From the NCBI GenBank assembly GCA_002632265.1, contig NQOV01000005.1, positions 62,246 to 126,245 of the forward strand: a stretch of 64,000 nt of DNA, read 5' to 3'. Shown piece after piece: positions 19,516 to 30,322 of the stretch. Source of the stretch: Rhodospirillaceae bacterium MC! (GTDB lineage: Bacteria > Pseudomonadota > Alphaproteobacteria > MC1). Below the pieces are notes generated by a model. That model was given only the letters and a program-made list of their open reading frames with translations. It ran no database searches and was not told the origin of the DNA. The first letter of the stretch is position 1; every line of letters begins with the position of its first letter. The translations under genes and the position numbers were made by a program.

Positions 19516-20769
19516 TTATGGTGTGTGAGAATGTGAAATATTCTTAAAGAGTTTCTTGGTAATGCCAAACTTGGTATTTATATATAAGTAAATGTAACGA
19601 GCTACCACAAAGAACAAGATTAAACCTTTCATGATCTCAACAATGGATTTATGAATATCGGTTACACGTTCCAAATATTGACCACCCGAATCGATCCCGC
19701 CCCATAAAAAAGCACTGAATATGATCCCAATAGGATTTCCTGACGCTAATAGGGCTACGGAAATACCGTCCCAACCGTAACTACTTGAAAGATCGTATGT
19801 CATTCTATGTTCTAAGCCTAGAACTTGGGTAACTCCTGACATTCCTGCTAAAGCTCCTGATATTAATAGAGTTACAAAGATGATCTTATTAACCTTAATT
19901 CCTTGAGCTTTTGCACCGTCTTTATTATGCCCTACTGCTCGAATCTTAAAGCCTAGAGTGGTTTTATAGAGAATGAAATAACAAACAAAAGCCGTAAGAA
20001 TCGCAACGAGAATCCCCACATTAAGACGGTAATTAATATGATCCAACGGTACTAAATCTTTTAATTTCATTAGCCAAGCGTCGGTGGAAATTTTATCTGT
20101 TTTATATTTATGGACAGGATCTTCTCCACCCATGAGATTAACCCACCAACCAGAAAGAGACGACGCTATCTGGGCGAACATCATAGTTGTTATCACTTCA
20201 TGTGCTCCAGTTTTGATCTTTAAATAAGCTGGGATAATATTATAAGACGCAGATAATAACATGGATACAACATAAGCTATCACTATCAAGATGATCGAAG
20301 GCATGGGCAAATAGATACCGATCGCCGTAGCTACTGCTGTTCCAACATAGTATTGCCCTTGAGCTCCGATGTTAAACAATCCTGCATTGAATGCGAATCC
20401 TATGGCTAAACCTGTAAAGATCAACGGTGTAGCATTCAAAACCGTACTATGCCAACTTTTAATGAATCCGCCATATATCAAGGTTTTTAAGGTCATGAGC
20501 GGATTGTAGCCAGTGGATATCAAAATGATCGACACAATAATTAAGGAAACAACCAAGCCAATAAAGGGAATAAATAAGGCCTTGCCCAATGACTTCAATG
20601 ACTGGATCGCTTTCTTTTTATTGTTCTTATATTGGATAAGATAAATAAAGCCTATCCCCACAATTAACATTGGTAAGCCTATGAAATGGGAAGATAAATA
20701 TAAAATTACCCCTAAGGTTATGATGATCGCACTTAAGAGATTTATAAGAAAAGTTGTTAGATTTTTCAT
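19516..20769 (-). CDS. Nucleoside-type ABC transporter permease (first permease)
   Basis: GLAIGFAFNAGLFNIGAQGQYYVG, GAHEVITTMM, AVGHNKDGAKAQGI motifs. Confidence 0.88.
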   Translation of the reverse strand: MKNLTTFLINLLSAIIITLGVILYLSSHFIGLPMLIVGIGFIYLIQYKNNKKKAIQSLKSLGKALFIPFIGLVVSLIIVSIILISTGYNPLMTLKTLIYGGFIKSWHSTVLNATPLIFTGLAIGFAFNAGLFNIGAQGQYYVGTAVATAIGIYLPMPSIILIVIAYVVSMLLSASYNIIPAYLKIKTGAHEVITTMMFAQIASSLSGWWVNLMGGEDPVHKYKTDKISTDAWLMKLKDLVPLDHINYRLNVGILVAILTAFVCYFILYKTTLGFKIRAVGHNKDGAKAQGIKVNKIIFVTLLISGALAGMSGVTQVLGLEHRMTYDLSSSYGWDGISVALLASGNPIGIIFSAFLWGGIDSGGQYLERVTDIHKSIVEIMKGLILFFVVARYIYLYINTKFGITKKLFKNISHSHTP

Positions 20770-20770
20770 G

Positions 20771-22357
20771 TTAATTACTTCCCCCTGTCATGTATAAGCC
20801 CACTTCGTTCTTATTTGTGAGATGTGCGGGTTTTTCTAGAACTATCTTGCCTTCGTACAATACTGCTATTTTATCCGACAATGTGAAGATCTCTTCTAGC
20901 TCTAATGATATGAGCAGAATGCAGACTCCGCAATCTCGCATGGCAAGAATTTGTTCGTGGATTCGCTCGATAGCTCCCACATCTACCCCCCATGTGGGTT
21001 GAACAATTAAGATAAATTCTGGCTTGCGTTCGATTTCTCGCCCTACTACAACCTTTTGTTGGTTACCACCTGATAAATATCCTGCAATAGCTGTATGATC
21101 GTTGGGGCGGATGTCGTACTTTTTGATTACTTCTTTGGCATTTTCTATCACGGCCTTTTTGTTGATGATCGATAAACCCCTAACTGGATTGTATTCTCCT
21201 AGGATGTTATCTAAAACATCAACTATTCTACGCCAAACAGGATTAGTTTTTTTTGTGTATTTCTTCTCATCTTGCTCGCCGATAATAAGATTGCTTGCCA
21301 TATCATAGGCAGGAATCAAGCCGAATTTTAAGCGATCGGCAGGAATGTAACCCATATGATTTTGCATACGCTCCAGTGTGGTATATTTATTGATTACTTT
21401 TTCATTGAAGATAATTTCTCCGCTTTCTTCTTTAACCATACCACGTACAACTTCAGCTAGTTCCTTTTGTCCGTTACCGTCGACTCCTGCTATGCCGTAT
21501 ATTTCCCCTGCTTCGATTTCTAGATTAAGATTCTTAATGGCATATGTACCGTCCATTTTTTTGTAGCTAAGATCTTGTAATTTAAAGCTTTTGATCCCTG
21601 TTTCCTTGCGTGGTTTTTTATCTGTTTTAAAGATGATATCACGTCCCACCATCATGGTAGCGAGCATTTGCGAATCCACATCACAAGCATTACAACTATC
21701 CACCAATTCACCATTGCGTAAAATATATATACGATCGGAAATCTCCGAGGCCTCATCTAGCTTGTGGGTGATGATAATAACTGACATACCGTCAGCTCGT
21801 AATTTACGTACTACTTCAAAAAGATGGATAACTTCTTGCGGTGTTAAAACAGCGGTCGGTTCATCCATAATTAAGAGTTTGGTATCTCTAAATAAGGCCT
21901 TTAAAATTTCTACACGTTGTTGAACGCCCACCGCTATATCTTCTATTTTCGCATCGGGATCAATCTCAAGATTATACTTGTGAGAAAGAGCTATTACCTT
22001 TTCTCTTGCCTCTTTATAATTAATAAAACCCATTTTGTTGGGTTCTTGCCCTAAAATGATGTTTTCGGTTACGCTCATGTTATCCACTAACATAAAATGT
22101 TGATGAATCATGCTTAAGCCTGCGGATTTAGCGTCCTTAGGAGATGAGAACTTCACGGGTTTATCGTTGATCAACACTCGTCCAGATGTGGGCTTATATA
22201 AACCGAAGAGAACATTCATTAGGGTAGATTTACCTGCACCATTTTCCCCTAATAGCCCAATAATTTCGCCCTTTTTTACTTCTATAGTAACATCTTTGTT
22301 TGCTACTATTTTAGAAAATTTTTTCGTGATCTTTTCTAATTTTAAAAAAGTTGTCAT
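20771..22357 (-). CDS. Nucleoside/sugar-type ABC transporter ATP-binding protein (duplicated ATPase domains)
   Basis: GENGAGKSTLMNVLFGLY, LIMDEPTAVLTPQEV, LSGGNQQKVVVGREI. Confidence 0.92.
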   Translation of the reverse strand: MTTFLKLEKITKKFSKIVANKDVTIEVKKGEIIGLLGENGAGKSTLMNVLFGLYKPTSGRVLINDKPVKFSSPKDAKSAGLSMIHQHFMLVDNMSVTENIILGQEPNKMGFINYKEAREKVIALSHKYNLEIDPDAKIEDIAVGVQQRVEILKALFRDTKLLIMDEPTAVLTPQEVIHLFEVVRKLRADGMSVIIITHKLDEASEISDRIYILRNGELVDSCNACDVDSQMLATMMVGRDIIFKTDKKPRKETGIKSFKLQDLSYKKMDGTYAIKNLNLEIEAGEIYGIAGVDGNGQKELAEVVRGMVKEESGEIIFNEKVINKYTTLERMQNHMGYIPADRLKFGLIPAYDMASNLIIGEQDEKKYTKKTNPVWRRIVDVLDNILGEYNPVRGLSIINKKAVIENAKEVIKKYDIRPNDHTAIAGYLSGGNQQKVVVGREIERKPEFILIVQPTWGVDVGAIERIHEQILAMRDCGVCILLISLELEEIFTLSDKIAVLYEGKIVLEKPAHLTNKNEVGLYMTGGSN

Positions 22358-22455
22358 GGAATTATATACCTGTTATTATATAAGAAATGTGAAAACTAGC
22401 CAAAGAGCGGGAAAAAACGAATTAAGAATGAGTTAAAACTTTTACCCCTAGGTGT

Positions 22456-23979
22456 TTATTTCATAAACTTACAAAGTTCATCAATCTTTGTATCCATACT
22501 TGCACGCAATTGTTGAATGGCATATTCCCCTTCCGATAATTTACCATTACGACTTTCTCTGATATCAGCATATATATTTCTAAAAGTACCGATCCAATCA
22601 TTGTATTTCTTCAATTGATCCAGATGTTTAAGACCTGCTTGTATGGATTGTTCGAAAACATCGGCGTTAAGACTGGTCATGATATCCGCATATTCATTTA
22701 GCGCCTTTTTCACAATATTTACTGACGCTTTTTCCATATACATATAAGCAATGTGTTTCGGCATATTTTCCGCAAGATCCGAGATAACTTCCACTAAAAA
22801 CTCTGCTTTATATTCAATTGACGCACAATACTGTTGTAGATCGTAAATATTAAAGGTAATAGTAGAGTAAAATAAAGCCAATAGGATAAACTCTTGTAAA
22901 ATAGGTGATTTTAATTGCGAATCCATAACCGCATATTGGCGGGCGATTTTACCGTGTAAATCATCCGAATCATTTTGGATGATGATATCATGAAACTTGC
23001 GTAGAGTATCGTCAAAGGCGTCTTTGTCGCCAATGAGAGTATCGAAATGGGATGCGATATTTGTATAATTGAAGATTTCGCCATTATATACATATTCTAA
23101 TTTTTGTGCTAATAGGGTATTTTGATGTGCTATCTTGCGAAAGTTCGGCGATGATGTGGGTACAAGCTCGGCTTTAATGGGAACTTTCTTCTTAGATACT
23201 ACTTCTTTACCAAATAACTTACCTGCTAAACCTTTCTTTTTCTGTTTCTTTTTTACAAGATTAAATAATGGTTCTCGTTTAGCAATATCATTGTGGCATA
23301 ACTGATCATAAGTTCCCAGTTCCTTTTCAACGACTCCCACAATGTTGGCTTTGTTGCGAGAAAAGGCCTCATAAGCTTCTTCTTTAGTAATTTCGCTTGT
23401 TAAACCTGCGTAGGCTTCTTTTGTTAGATAATTTCTGTATTCCATAACTATATAGCGAGTAAGTACTTTTAAATAACGTCTAAATTCATTGGAAAAGTAA
23501 AAGAATACCGAAGATACCATCTGATCAGACATGGGACGCTCAAGGGCTGTAGAGCAATCCAACATATCAAAAATAACCGAGTAATGATCATAAACAAATT
23601 CGGCACAAAAACGTTCAACGTTAATTAAAGAATACTTATCTGATTTTATTTCTGCTGACGCTAAAGTTATGATATCTTTAAGTTTTGCCGCACAAGCTAC
23701 AGATTTATCTGTAACCATTTCATCATCATCCGTATGAAGTTGGGATAGAATCTCCAACACTGGAGCTATGCCCTCTATAACTGGCTTACTTAAAATGTCG
23801 TGATGAGTTATCGTTCCTGTTTCAAATGCAACGTATAATTTATCTGCTATTACATCCAACAAAAGAATCTTGCTTGGTACAGTTTGATGAGCTGAATCAA
23901 GACCTTTATGTTTTTGAATTTCATCTACAATAACACCTAATGCCTTAGATATTCTTTCTATTGTTACGTCATTTTGCAC
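22456..23979 (-). CDS. Hypothetical protein, predicted cytosolic
   Basis: Long intact ORF (507 aa), no recognised motif. Confidence 0.6.
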   Translation of the reverse strand: MQNDVTIERISKALGVIVDEIQKHKGLDSAHQTVPSKILLLDVIADKLYVAFETGTITHHDILSKPVIEGIAPVLEILSQLHTDDDEMVTDKSVACAAKLKDIITLASAEIKSDKYSLINVERFCAEFVYDHYSVIFDMLDCSTALERPMSDQMVSSVFFYFSNEFRRYLKVLTRYIVMEYRNYLTKEAYAGLTSEITKEEAYEAFSRNKANIVGVVEKELGTYDQLCHNDIAKREPLFNLVKKKQKKKGLAGKLFGKEVVSKKKVPIKAELVPTSSPNFRKIAHQNTLLAQKLEYVYNGEIFNYTNIASHFDTLIGDKDAFDDTLRKFHDIIIQNDSDDLHGKIARQYAVMDSQLKSPILQEFILLALFYSTITFNIYDLQQYCASIEYKAEFLVEVISDLAENMPKHIAYMYMEKASVNIVKKALNEYADIMTSLNADVFEQSIQAGLKHLDQLKKYNDWIGTFRNIYADIRESRNGKLSEGEYAIQQLRASMDTKIDELCKFMK

Positions 23980-24139
23980 AGGAAAATCCTTATTTTCTAC
24001 ATAATCTATTTAATATAAATACTTCTTTTACCCTTAATTGTGTCTCTTTAGAAATTGATGAGATCTTAAAAATCCCAAGGCAATTACTAAAGATATCACA
24101 AATATTATATTATTTTAAAAATTATTCTAAAACAATATC

Positions 24140-24496
24140 TTACTTAATAGCTTCTTTTGCTTTTTCCACAATAGCAGTAAAAGCAGAAGCGTCAGCGATA
24201 GCGATCTCTGATAAAGATTTACGATCTAGCTCAATGTTAGCTAATTTCAAGCCGTGCATTAAACGAGAGTATGTTAAACCATTTAAACGAGCACCCGCAT
24301 TGATACGTTGAATCCATAAACCACGGAAATCACGCTTTCTCGCACGACGATCTCTATAGGCATATTGTAACGCTTTTTCCACTTTCTCAAGAGAAACACG
24401 AAATACATTATTATTACGACCACGATAGCCCTTAGCCATCTTTAAGATCTTTTTACGACGAGCACGAGAGGCTACTTTTGGTGTTGAACGAGCCAT
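24140..24496 (-). CDS. rplT: 50S ribosomal protein L20
   Basis: [24 protein letters not shown]…[23 protein letters not shown]. Confidence 0.97.
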   Translation of the reverse strand: MARSTPKVASRARRKKILKMAKGYRGRNNNVFRVSLEKVEKALQYAYRDRRARKRDFRGLWIQRINAGARLNGLTYSRLMHGLKLANIELDRKSLSEIAIADASAFTAIVEKAKEAIK

Positions 24497-24609
24497 GATA
24501 TTTATCCTTTATTATTAATAAAAGTTGAAGTTAAATTTAGTATGTTAAAGCTTGCTTAAAAATATATTCAAACATCTCATAACAGACTATAAAAATTAGA
24601 TTTTTAATT

Positions 24610-24807
24610 TTAAGCGTAGGGAATTAGTCTTTTAACGTTTTTAGCGTCGCATTCAGCTAAAACCATTGTTCCACGAGCTTTATTCTTCATATCTTGCGGG
24701 CGTTTACGTAAGTTATGACTTTTAAATGCAAAGCCACCTTTTACTTTACCATTAGCAGTAACCTTGAAACGTTTCTTTGCTGCTGCTTTAGTTTTTAATT
24801 TAGGCAT
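24610..24807 (-). CDS. rpmI: 50S ribosomal protein L35
   Basis: MPKLKTKAAAKKRFKVTANGKVK…SHNLRKRPQ. Confidence 0.96.
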   Translation of the reverse strand: MPKLKTKAAAKKRFKVTANGKVKGGFAFKSHNLRKRPQDMKNKARGTMVLAECDAKNVKRLIPYA

Positions 24808-25397
24808 TTTATCCTCTTTCTAACTATAAATGTTAATGAAATTATATACGTCATAACAAACCATTTTAAAAGTTTAACCTTAACAACTAAATCAAGATTA
24901 ATAAGAATCATGTATAAACATGTTAATAGTATCTTTCACAATGATACCGCACATAAAGGCATGCCTAAAAAACTAGCCCATAATGTTAGGTGTACTAATA
25001 TTCTTCTAAGTATCTAAATTAATGTGATAATACAATCACTTAACTACAAACACTCTTTTAACATTCATTATAACCATTTTATAATAACATACGTTTCAAC
25101 AAAAAAGCAAGCATTTTTATTTACAATAAACTATTTAAATACTATTTTGCGAATCTCTTAGGAAAATTTACAAATCTAATGTAATCTAATACAATCCCAT
25201 ATTAAGAAACAAGGTGCATATTAGGATCTTTAGCATGATCCTTAAATTATTTAATGTTTTAGGAGTAAAATATAACCACAAGTGAATTTTAATCTTGCTT
25301 TTTGCTAATTTTTATGATAGCTTGTATTAGAATAAACATTATTTAACATAAAATATAGACAATTCAATCGAAAATATACTAGAATAAGGAATTTAAC

Positions 25398-27086
25398 ATG
25401 AATGTAGATCTGGAAATTTCATCAAAAGCTCACAAGCTCCACATTGAAAAGATAGCTGAAAAAATTGGCTTATCGAAGAATGAAATAAATACCTATGGCA
25501 ACGATAAGGCTAAAATCTCTTGGAATGCCATAAACAGAGTGGAAAAGGAAAATAAAAAAGGGAATTTAGTTTTAGTTACTGCCATTAACCCCACTCCTGC
25601 AGGAGAAGGCAAAACTACCACCTTGGTAGGATTGGTTGACGCCCTAAACAAAATCGGCGAACAAGCAAGCGGTTGCTTAAGAGAGCCTTCTTTAGGTCCG
25701 TGCTTTGGAGTAAAAGGCGGAGCTGCAGGTGGCGGCCACGCTCAAGTTGTTCCCATGACGGATATCAACTTACATTTTACAGGCGACATCCACGCAATCG
25801 GATCAGCGAACAATTTAATGGCGGCCATGGCAGATAATCACATGTATCAAGACACAGAACCCACCGTTAAGCCTGAAAATCTAATTGCACGCCGTACCCT
25901 TGATATTAGTGATCGTACCTTACGCAAAACTCAAATCGGCATAGGCGGTAAGTTTAGCGGGATTCCTAGGGAGGCGGGTTTTGATATTACTGTAGCCTCG
26001 GAAGTAATGGCTGTGTTCTGTTTATCTAACAATCTTACAGAATTACAAGAAAGACTAGGCAAGATCATAGTTGGTTGGCAAGATGACGGCAAACCCCTAA
26101 CTGCCAAAGATATCCACGCCAACGGCTCAATGGCCGTACTATTAAAGGACGCTCTACAACCTAATCTAGTACAGACCTTAGAAAATAATCCTGTATTCAT
26201 CCATGGCGGGCCTTTTGCTAATATTGCCCATGGTTGTAATTCTGTGCTAGCCACAAAAACCAGTTTACATACTTCTAAATGGACAATTACCGAAGCAGGA
26301 TTCGGAGCAGATCTCGGAGCGGTTAAATTCTTCGATATCAAAGCACGTAAGGCAGGATTAAGCCCTAATGCTGTTGTTTTAGTTGCCACAGTGCGAGCTT
26401 TAAAACATCACGGCGGAGCAGATAAGGATTCCCTAGCCACTGAAGATCTAGAAAGTTTAAAAAATGGTATTCCTAATCTCATTCGCCACATTGAGAATCT
26501 GCAAAAGTTTGGCGTACCGATTGTAGTAGCAGTCAACCAATTCGTAAGCGATACTAAAAACGAACTTGATTTAGTAATAGCCGAATGTAACAAGCTAGGA
26601 ATCGAAGTTTCCCTATGTACCCATTGGTCAGACGGCGGAAAAGGTTGTGAAGATCTAGCTAAAAAAGTAATCTCAATGGCAAGCCATAAACCTTTCACCC
26701 CATTATATGATGAAAATCTTCCCTTATGGGATAAAATTGAAATCATATCTAAGGAAATCTTTAGAGCAAACGGCGTAATAGCAGAGGGCGAAGATCCTAG
26801 CAAACTTGATGAGATCAAAGCTCAATTAATAGAGTGGGAAAAATTAGGCTATAAAAATCTACCGATCTGTGTAGCTAAAACCCCTGCAAGTTTTAGTGAT
26901 AGTCCGAAACTTTTATCTGCTCCTACAGATTTCAAGATTCACATAAGACAAGTATCATTAAGTGCAGCCGCTGGCTTTATCGTTGTCCAATGTGGGGCGG
27001 TTATGACCATGCCTGGATTGCCGAAAGTACCAGCAGGTAATAATATCAAATTGGATGAACACGGCAACATTCAAGGATTATTCTAA
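25398..27086 (+). CDS. fhs: Formate-tetrahydrofolate ligase
   Basis: TAINPTPAGEGKTTTLVGL, LREPSLGPCFGVKGGAAGGG, FTGDIHAIGSANNL. Confidence 0.97.
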   Translation: MNVDLEISSKAHKLHIEKIAEKIGLSKNEINTYGNDKAKISWNAINRVEKENKKGNLVLVTAINPTPAGEGKTTTLVGLVDALNKIGEQASGCLREPSLGPCFGVKGGAAGGGHAQVVPMTDINLHFTGDIHAIGSANNLMAAMADNHMYQDTEPTVKPENLIARRTLDISDRTLRKTQIGIGGKFSGIPREAGFDITVASEVMAVFCLSNNLTELQERLGKIIVGWQDDGKPLTAKDIHANGSMAVLLKDALQPNLVQTLENNPVFIHGGPFANIAHGCNSVLATKTSLHTSKWTITEAGFGADLGAVKFFDIKARKAGLSPNAVVLVATVRALKHHGGADKDSLATEDLESLKNGIPNLIRHIENLQKFGVPIVVAVNQFVSDTKNELDLVIAECNKLGIEVSLCTHWSDGGKGCEDLAKKVISMASHKPFTPLYDENLPLWDKIEIISKEIFRANGVIAEGEDPSKLDEIKAQLIEWEKLGYKNLPICVAKTPASFSDSPKLLSAPTDFKIHIRQVSLSAAAGFIVVQCGAVMTMPGLPKVPAGNNIKLDEHGNIQGLF

Positions 27087-27116
27087 AGATACAATCTTAA
27101 GCTAGAATAAAATTAA

Positions 27117-27164
27117 CACATGCTTTATATATAATCTGATCTTTATATATAAAGTGTGTGTTAG
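27117..27164. terminator. Hairpin downstream of fhs, possible terminator or bidirectional structure
   Basis: ACACATGCTTTATATATAA-tctgatc-TTTATATATAAAGTGTGTG. Confidence 0.45.
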
Positions 27165-27451
27165 CAAATAATATCCATAAAAAACAAGTAAATGTATGCA
27201 ACTAAAATAAAAGAGTTGTTTTTTTAATAAAAATTAGTTATATATATAAAAAACCCTATGTATCATATACAATGAAAGATGAAATATCAAAAGTTTAAGC
27301 TCTTTAACATAATAAACTAGAATAATAACAAAGGATTAAACCCATATTTTTAAACAGACATTGAATACTAAACATATTACACCCTAAAACATATTGAACT
27401 CTCAATTGGGACAATTAGGAAACTAAAAATTTAACAAGGTAGCATAATTCC

Positions 27452-30274
27452 ATGAAATTAGTAATAGTAGAATCACCAGCAAAAGCGAAGACGATTAACA
27501 AATATTTAGGCAATGATTACAAAGTTCTAGCGAGTTTTGGTCATGTGAGAGATCTACCACCTAAAGACGGTTCTGTACTTCCTGATAACGATTTTGAAAT
27601 GAAATGGGAAGTATCAACAAGATCAAAATCCCATATTAAAGCCATCAAAGACGCTGTAAAAGTCTGCGATTCTATTTATCTAGCGTCCGATCCCGACCGT
27701 GAGGGGGAGGCCATATCTTGGCACGTTATGGAAACCCTAGGCGGAGAAGAGAAACTTAAAAAGAAATACGATGTTAAACGTGTGGTATTCCACGAAATCA
27801 CAAAAACCGCCATTTTAAAAGCCATGTCCGAGCCACGTGATTTAAATACGGATCTAGTGGACGCATATTTCGCTCGTCGTGCTTTAGATTATCTAGTGGG
27901 CTTTAATTTATCGCCCATATTGTGGCGTAAACTCCCAGGAGCGAAATCCGCAGGACGTGTCCAATCTGTGGCCTTGCGTTTGGTTACCGATAGAGAAAGT
28001 GAAATCGAGAAATTCAAACCGCAGGAATTCTGGTCAATCAGTGCCGAATTTAAAACACAAATGGGCGAGAAATTCAATGCCAATCTAATGGAAAGCGATC
28101 TTCAAAAGCTCGCTAAGTTCGATATAACTACAGAAGAGCAAGCTCAAAAAATTCTCGAAAAAACGCTAAATAAAGCCTATAATGTGAGTAATGTGGAAAA
28201 GAAACGCCAACGCCGTAATCCTTATCCGCCCTTTACCACATCAACCTTACAACAAGAGGCCTCAAGAAAGTTATATTTTTCATCAAAGCAAACCATGCAA
28301 GTGGCACAAGGCTTATATGAAAATGGATTCATAACATACATGCGTACCGATGCCGTGAGTTTAAGTAAGGAGGCCGTAACCTCTGCTCGTGCGGTGGTTG
28401 AGCAATTGTATTCCGAGAAATTCCTACCGTCATCGCCGAACGTCTTTAAAAATAAGACCAAAAATGCCCAAGAGGCTCATGAGGCCATTCGTCCTACTGA
28501 TCTAACTAAACTTCCTGACACTCTAATTAATCAACTGGATAGAGATCAACAACGCTTATATGATCTTATTTGGAAAAGAACTATTGCATCACAAATGGCC
28601 CCAGCTCTAATTGATCAAACAATCGTAAGTATTTTAAGTGTTGATAAACAAGCAACATTCAAAGCTAACGGCTCTATGATCGCCTTTGCTGGTTTCTTGA
28701 AACTATACGAAGAAGGCAACGACAACGAAAGCGAAAGCGAATCAAATGAGAATGACGCAAGCAAAAAGAAAACTAAAAACACCGCTAAAAAAGAAGTACT
28801 ATTGCCACCACTTGAAGAGCAACAGGCCTTAAATCTTGGTAAAGATCCTGAAAAGAATCAGCATTTTACCAAACCGCCTGCACGCTTTAACGATGCGTCT
28901 TTAGTTAAAGAGTTAGAGGCTAAGGGGATTGGTCGTCCGTCTACATATGCGTCTATTTTATCGATTCTTGAAACTCGTAACTACGTGGAGAAAGATAAAT
29001 CACGCCGATACATCGCCACCATGAAAGGTCGCTTAGTTACAGAGTTCTTAAATAATTACTTTCATGATATCGTACAATATGACTTCACCGCCAATCTTGA
29101 AAATACCCTTGATGATATTTCCAATGGCGATGAACCATGGAAAAAAGTTCTTGCCAATTTCTGGACGCACTTCCACGCCAAAATCGAAGAGACAAACGAT
29201 ATAACCTTGCGTAATGTCTTAGATTATCTAAATGAACAGCTATCATATACTTTATTTGGTGCTGATAAGGATGATAAATGTCCTAAATGTGATGACGGTC
29301 ATTTAAATCTAAAACTGGGGAAAATGGGGGCTTTTATTGGATGTTCCAACTATCCTGATTGTAATGTTACCCGTCAAATCGGCAAGCTTGATGAAGACGG
29401 CAAAGTCATCCTAGATGATACGGACGCCAACAATATCGAACTAGGTACAGATTCGGAAAGTGGTAACATTGTTTATCTAAAAAAAGGTCCTTATGGTCAT
29501 TATATTCAATCTGGCGAATCAGGTACAGGCAAAAATAAACCGAAACGTGTGGGCTTACCTGAAGGGACAGATCTACAAACGGTAAATATTCAATTGGCTT
29601 TATCCTTATTAAGTTTACCTCGTGAAGTAAGTGTATATCCTGAAACTGGCGAAATGATCACCGCAGGAATTGGGCGTTACGGTCCATTCTTAAAACATAA
29701 AAGTAAGTTTGTCAGCCTACCGAAAGAAGATGACGTTTTAACCGTAGGGGCTAATCGTGCCATTTCTTTAGTGGCTACGGCCTTAGCGTCTTCTCCTGTT
29801 TCCGACGCTAAGGAATTAGGCGTACATCCCGATGATGAAAAACCAATCACAGTACAAAGCGGAAGATACGGCCCATATGTAAAACATGGTCGCACCAACG
29901 CCACCATTCCCAAAACCATGGAAATGGAAGACGTTACATTCGAAATAGCTCTTGATCTCATCAACAAAAAAGAAGAGCAAAAAGGCACTAAAACAAAAAA
30001 GAAAACCACCGCCAAAAAGACAACAGCGAAGAAAACCACAGCCAAGAAGACTACAGAGAAGAAGACTGCAGAGAAGAAAACTTCTACAGCTAAGAAGACT
30101 ACAGCTAAGAAGACTACAGCTAAGAAAACAACCACAACCAAGAAAGCAACTACCACCACGAAAAAAGCCACCACCACGAAAAAAGCTCCTGCCAAGAAGA
30201 CCACAACAGCCAAGAAATCAAGCGATTCCAAGATTGTATTAGATATGGATGTAACTTCTTCAGAAAAGAAATAA
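27452..30274 (+). CDS. topA: DNA topoisomerase I with long Lys/Thr/Ala-rich C-terminal tail
   Basis: MKLVIVESPAKAKTINKYLG, SDPDREGEAISWH, FITYMRTDAVSLS, zinc-finger-like CPKCDDGHLNLKLGKMGAFIGCSNYPDC; tail of KKTTAKKTTAKK repeats. Confidence 0.96.
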   Translation: MKLVIVESPAKAKTINKYLGNDYKVLASFGHVRDLPPKDGSVLPDNDFEMKWEVSTRSKSHIKAIKDAVKVCDSIYLASDPDREGEAISWHVMETLGGEEKLKKKYDVKRVVFHEITKTAILKAMSEPRDLNTDLVDAYFARRALDYLVGFNLSPILWRKLPGAKSAGRVQSVALRLVTDRESEIEKFKPQEFWSISAEFKTQMGEKFNANLMESDLQKLAKFDITTEEQAQKILEKTLNKAYNVSNVEKKRQRRNPYPPFTTSTLQQEASRKLYFSSKQTMQVAQGLYENGFITYMRTDAVSLSKEAVTSARAVVEQLYSEKFLPSSPNVFKNKTKNAQEAHEAIRPTDLTKLPDTLINQLDRDQQRLYDLIWKRTIASQMAPALIDQTIVSILSVDKQATFKANGSMIAFAGFLKLYEEGNDNESESESNENDASKKKTKNTAKKEVLLPPLEEQQALNLGKDPEKNQHFTKPPARFNDASLVKELEAKGIGRPSTYASILSILETRNYVEKDKSRRYIATMKGRLVTEFLNNYFHDIVQYDFTANLENTLDDISNGDEPWKKVLANFWTHFHAKIEETNDITLRNVLDYLNEQLSYTLFGADKDDKCPKCDDGHLNLKLGKMGAFIGCSNYPDCNVTRQIGKLDEDGKVILDDTDANNIELGTDSESGNIVYLKKGPYGHYIQSGESGTGKNKPKRVGLPEGTDLQTVNIQLALSLLSLPREVSVYPETGEMITAGIGRYGPFLKHKSKFVSLPKEDDVLTVGANRAISLVATALASSPVSDAKELGVHPDDEKPITVQSGRYGPYVKHGRTNATIPKTMEMEDVTFEIALDLINKKEEQKGTKTKKKTTAKKTTAKKTTAKKTTEKKTAEKKTSTAKKTTAKKTTAKKTTTTKKATTTTKKATTTKKAPAKKTTTAKKSSDSKIVLDMDVTSSEKK

Positions 30275-30322
30275 TATTAACTTAAGTTATATTAGTTAGT
30301 ATTATCCAATGAGTACAATTTT

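Noticed and set aside
22400-22450. Possible further copy of the 110-bp element (gcgggaaaaaacg…gaatgagtt…cttttacccc)
   Set aside because: Resemblance to parts of the element, but the arms do not pair well; too weak without a covariance scan.
24830-25390. rpmI-fhs gap as tRNA or riboswitch
   Set aside because: No cloverleaf or recognisable riboswitch motif seen; only a small AGGATC…GATCCT hairpin.
29677-30231. 184-aa hydrophobic antisense ORF over topA
   Set aside because: Antisense of the Lys-rich repeat tail (AAG/AAA gives CTT/TTT), giving an artefactual VFFAVVFLAV pattern.
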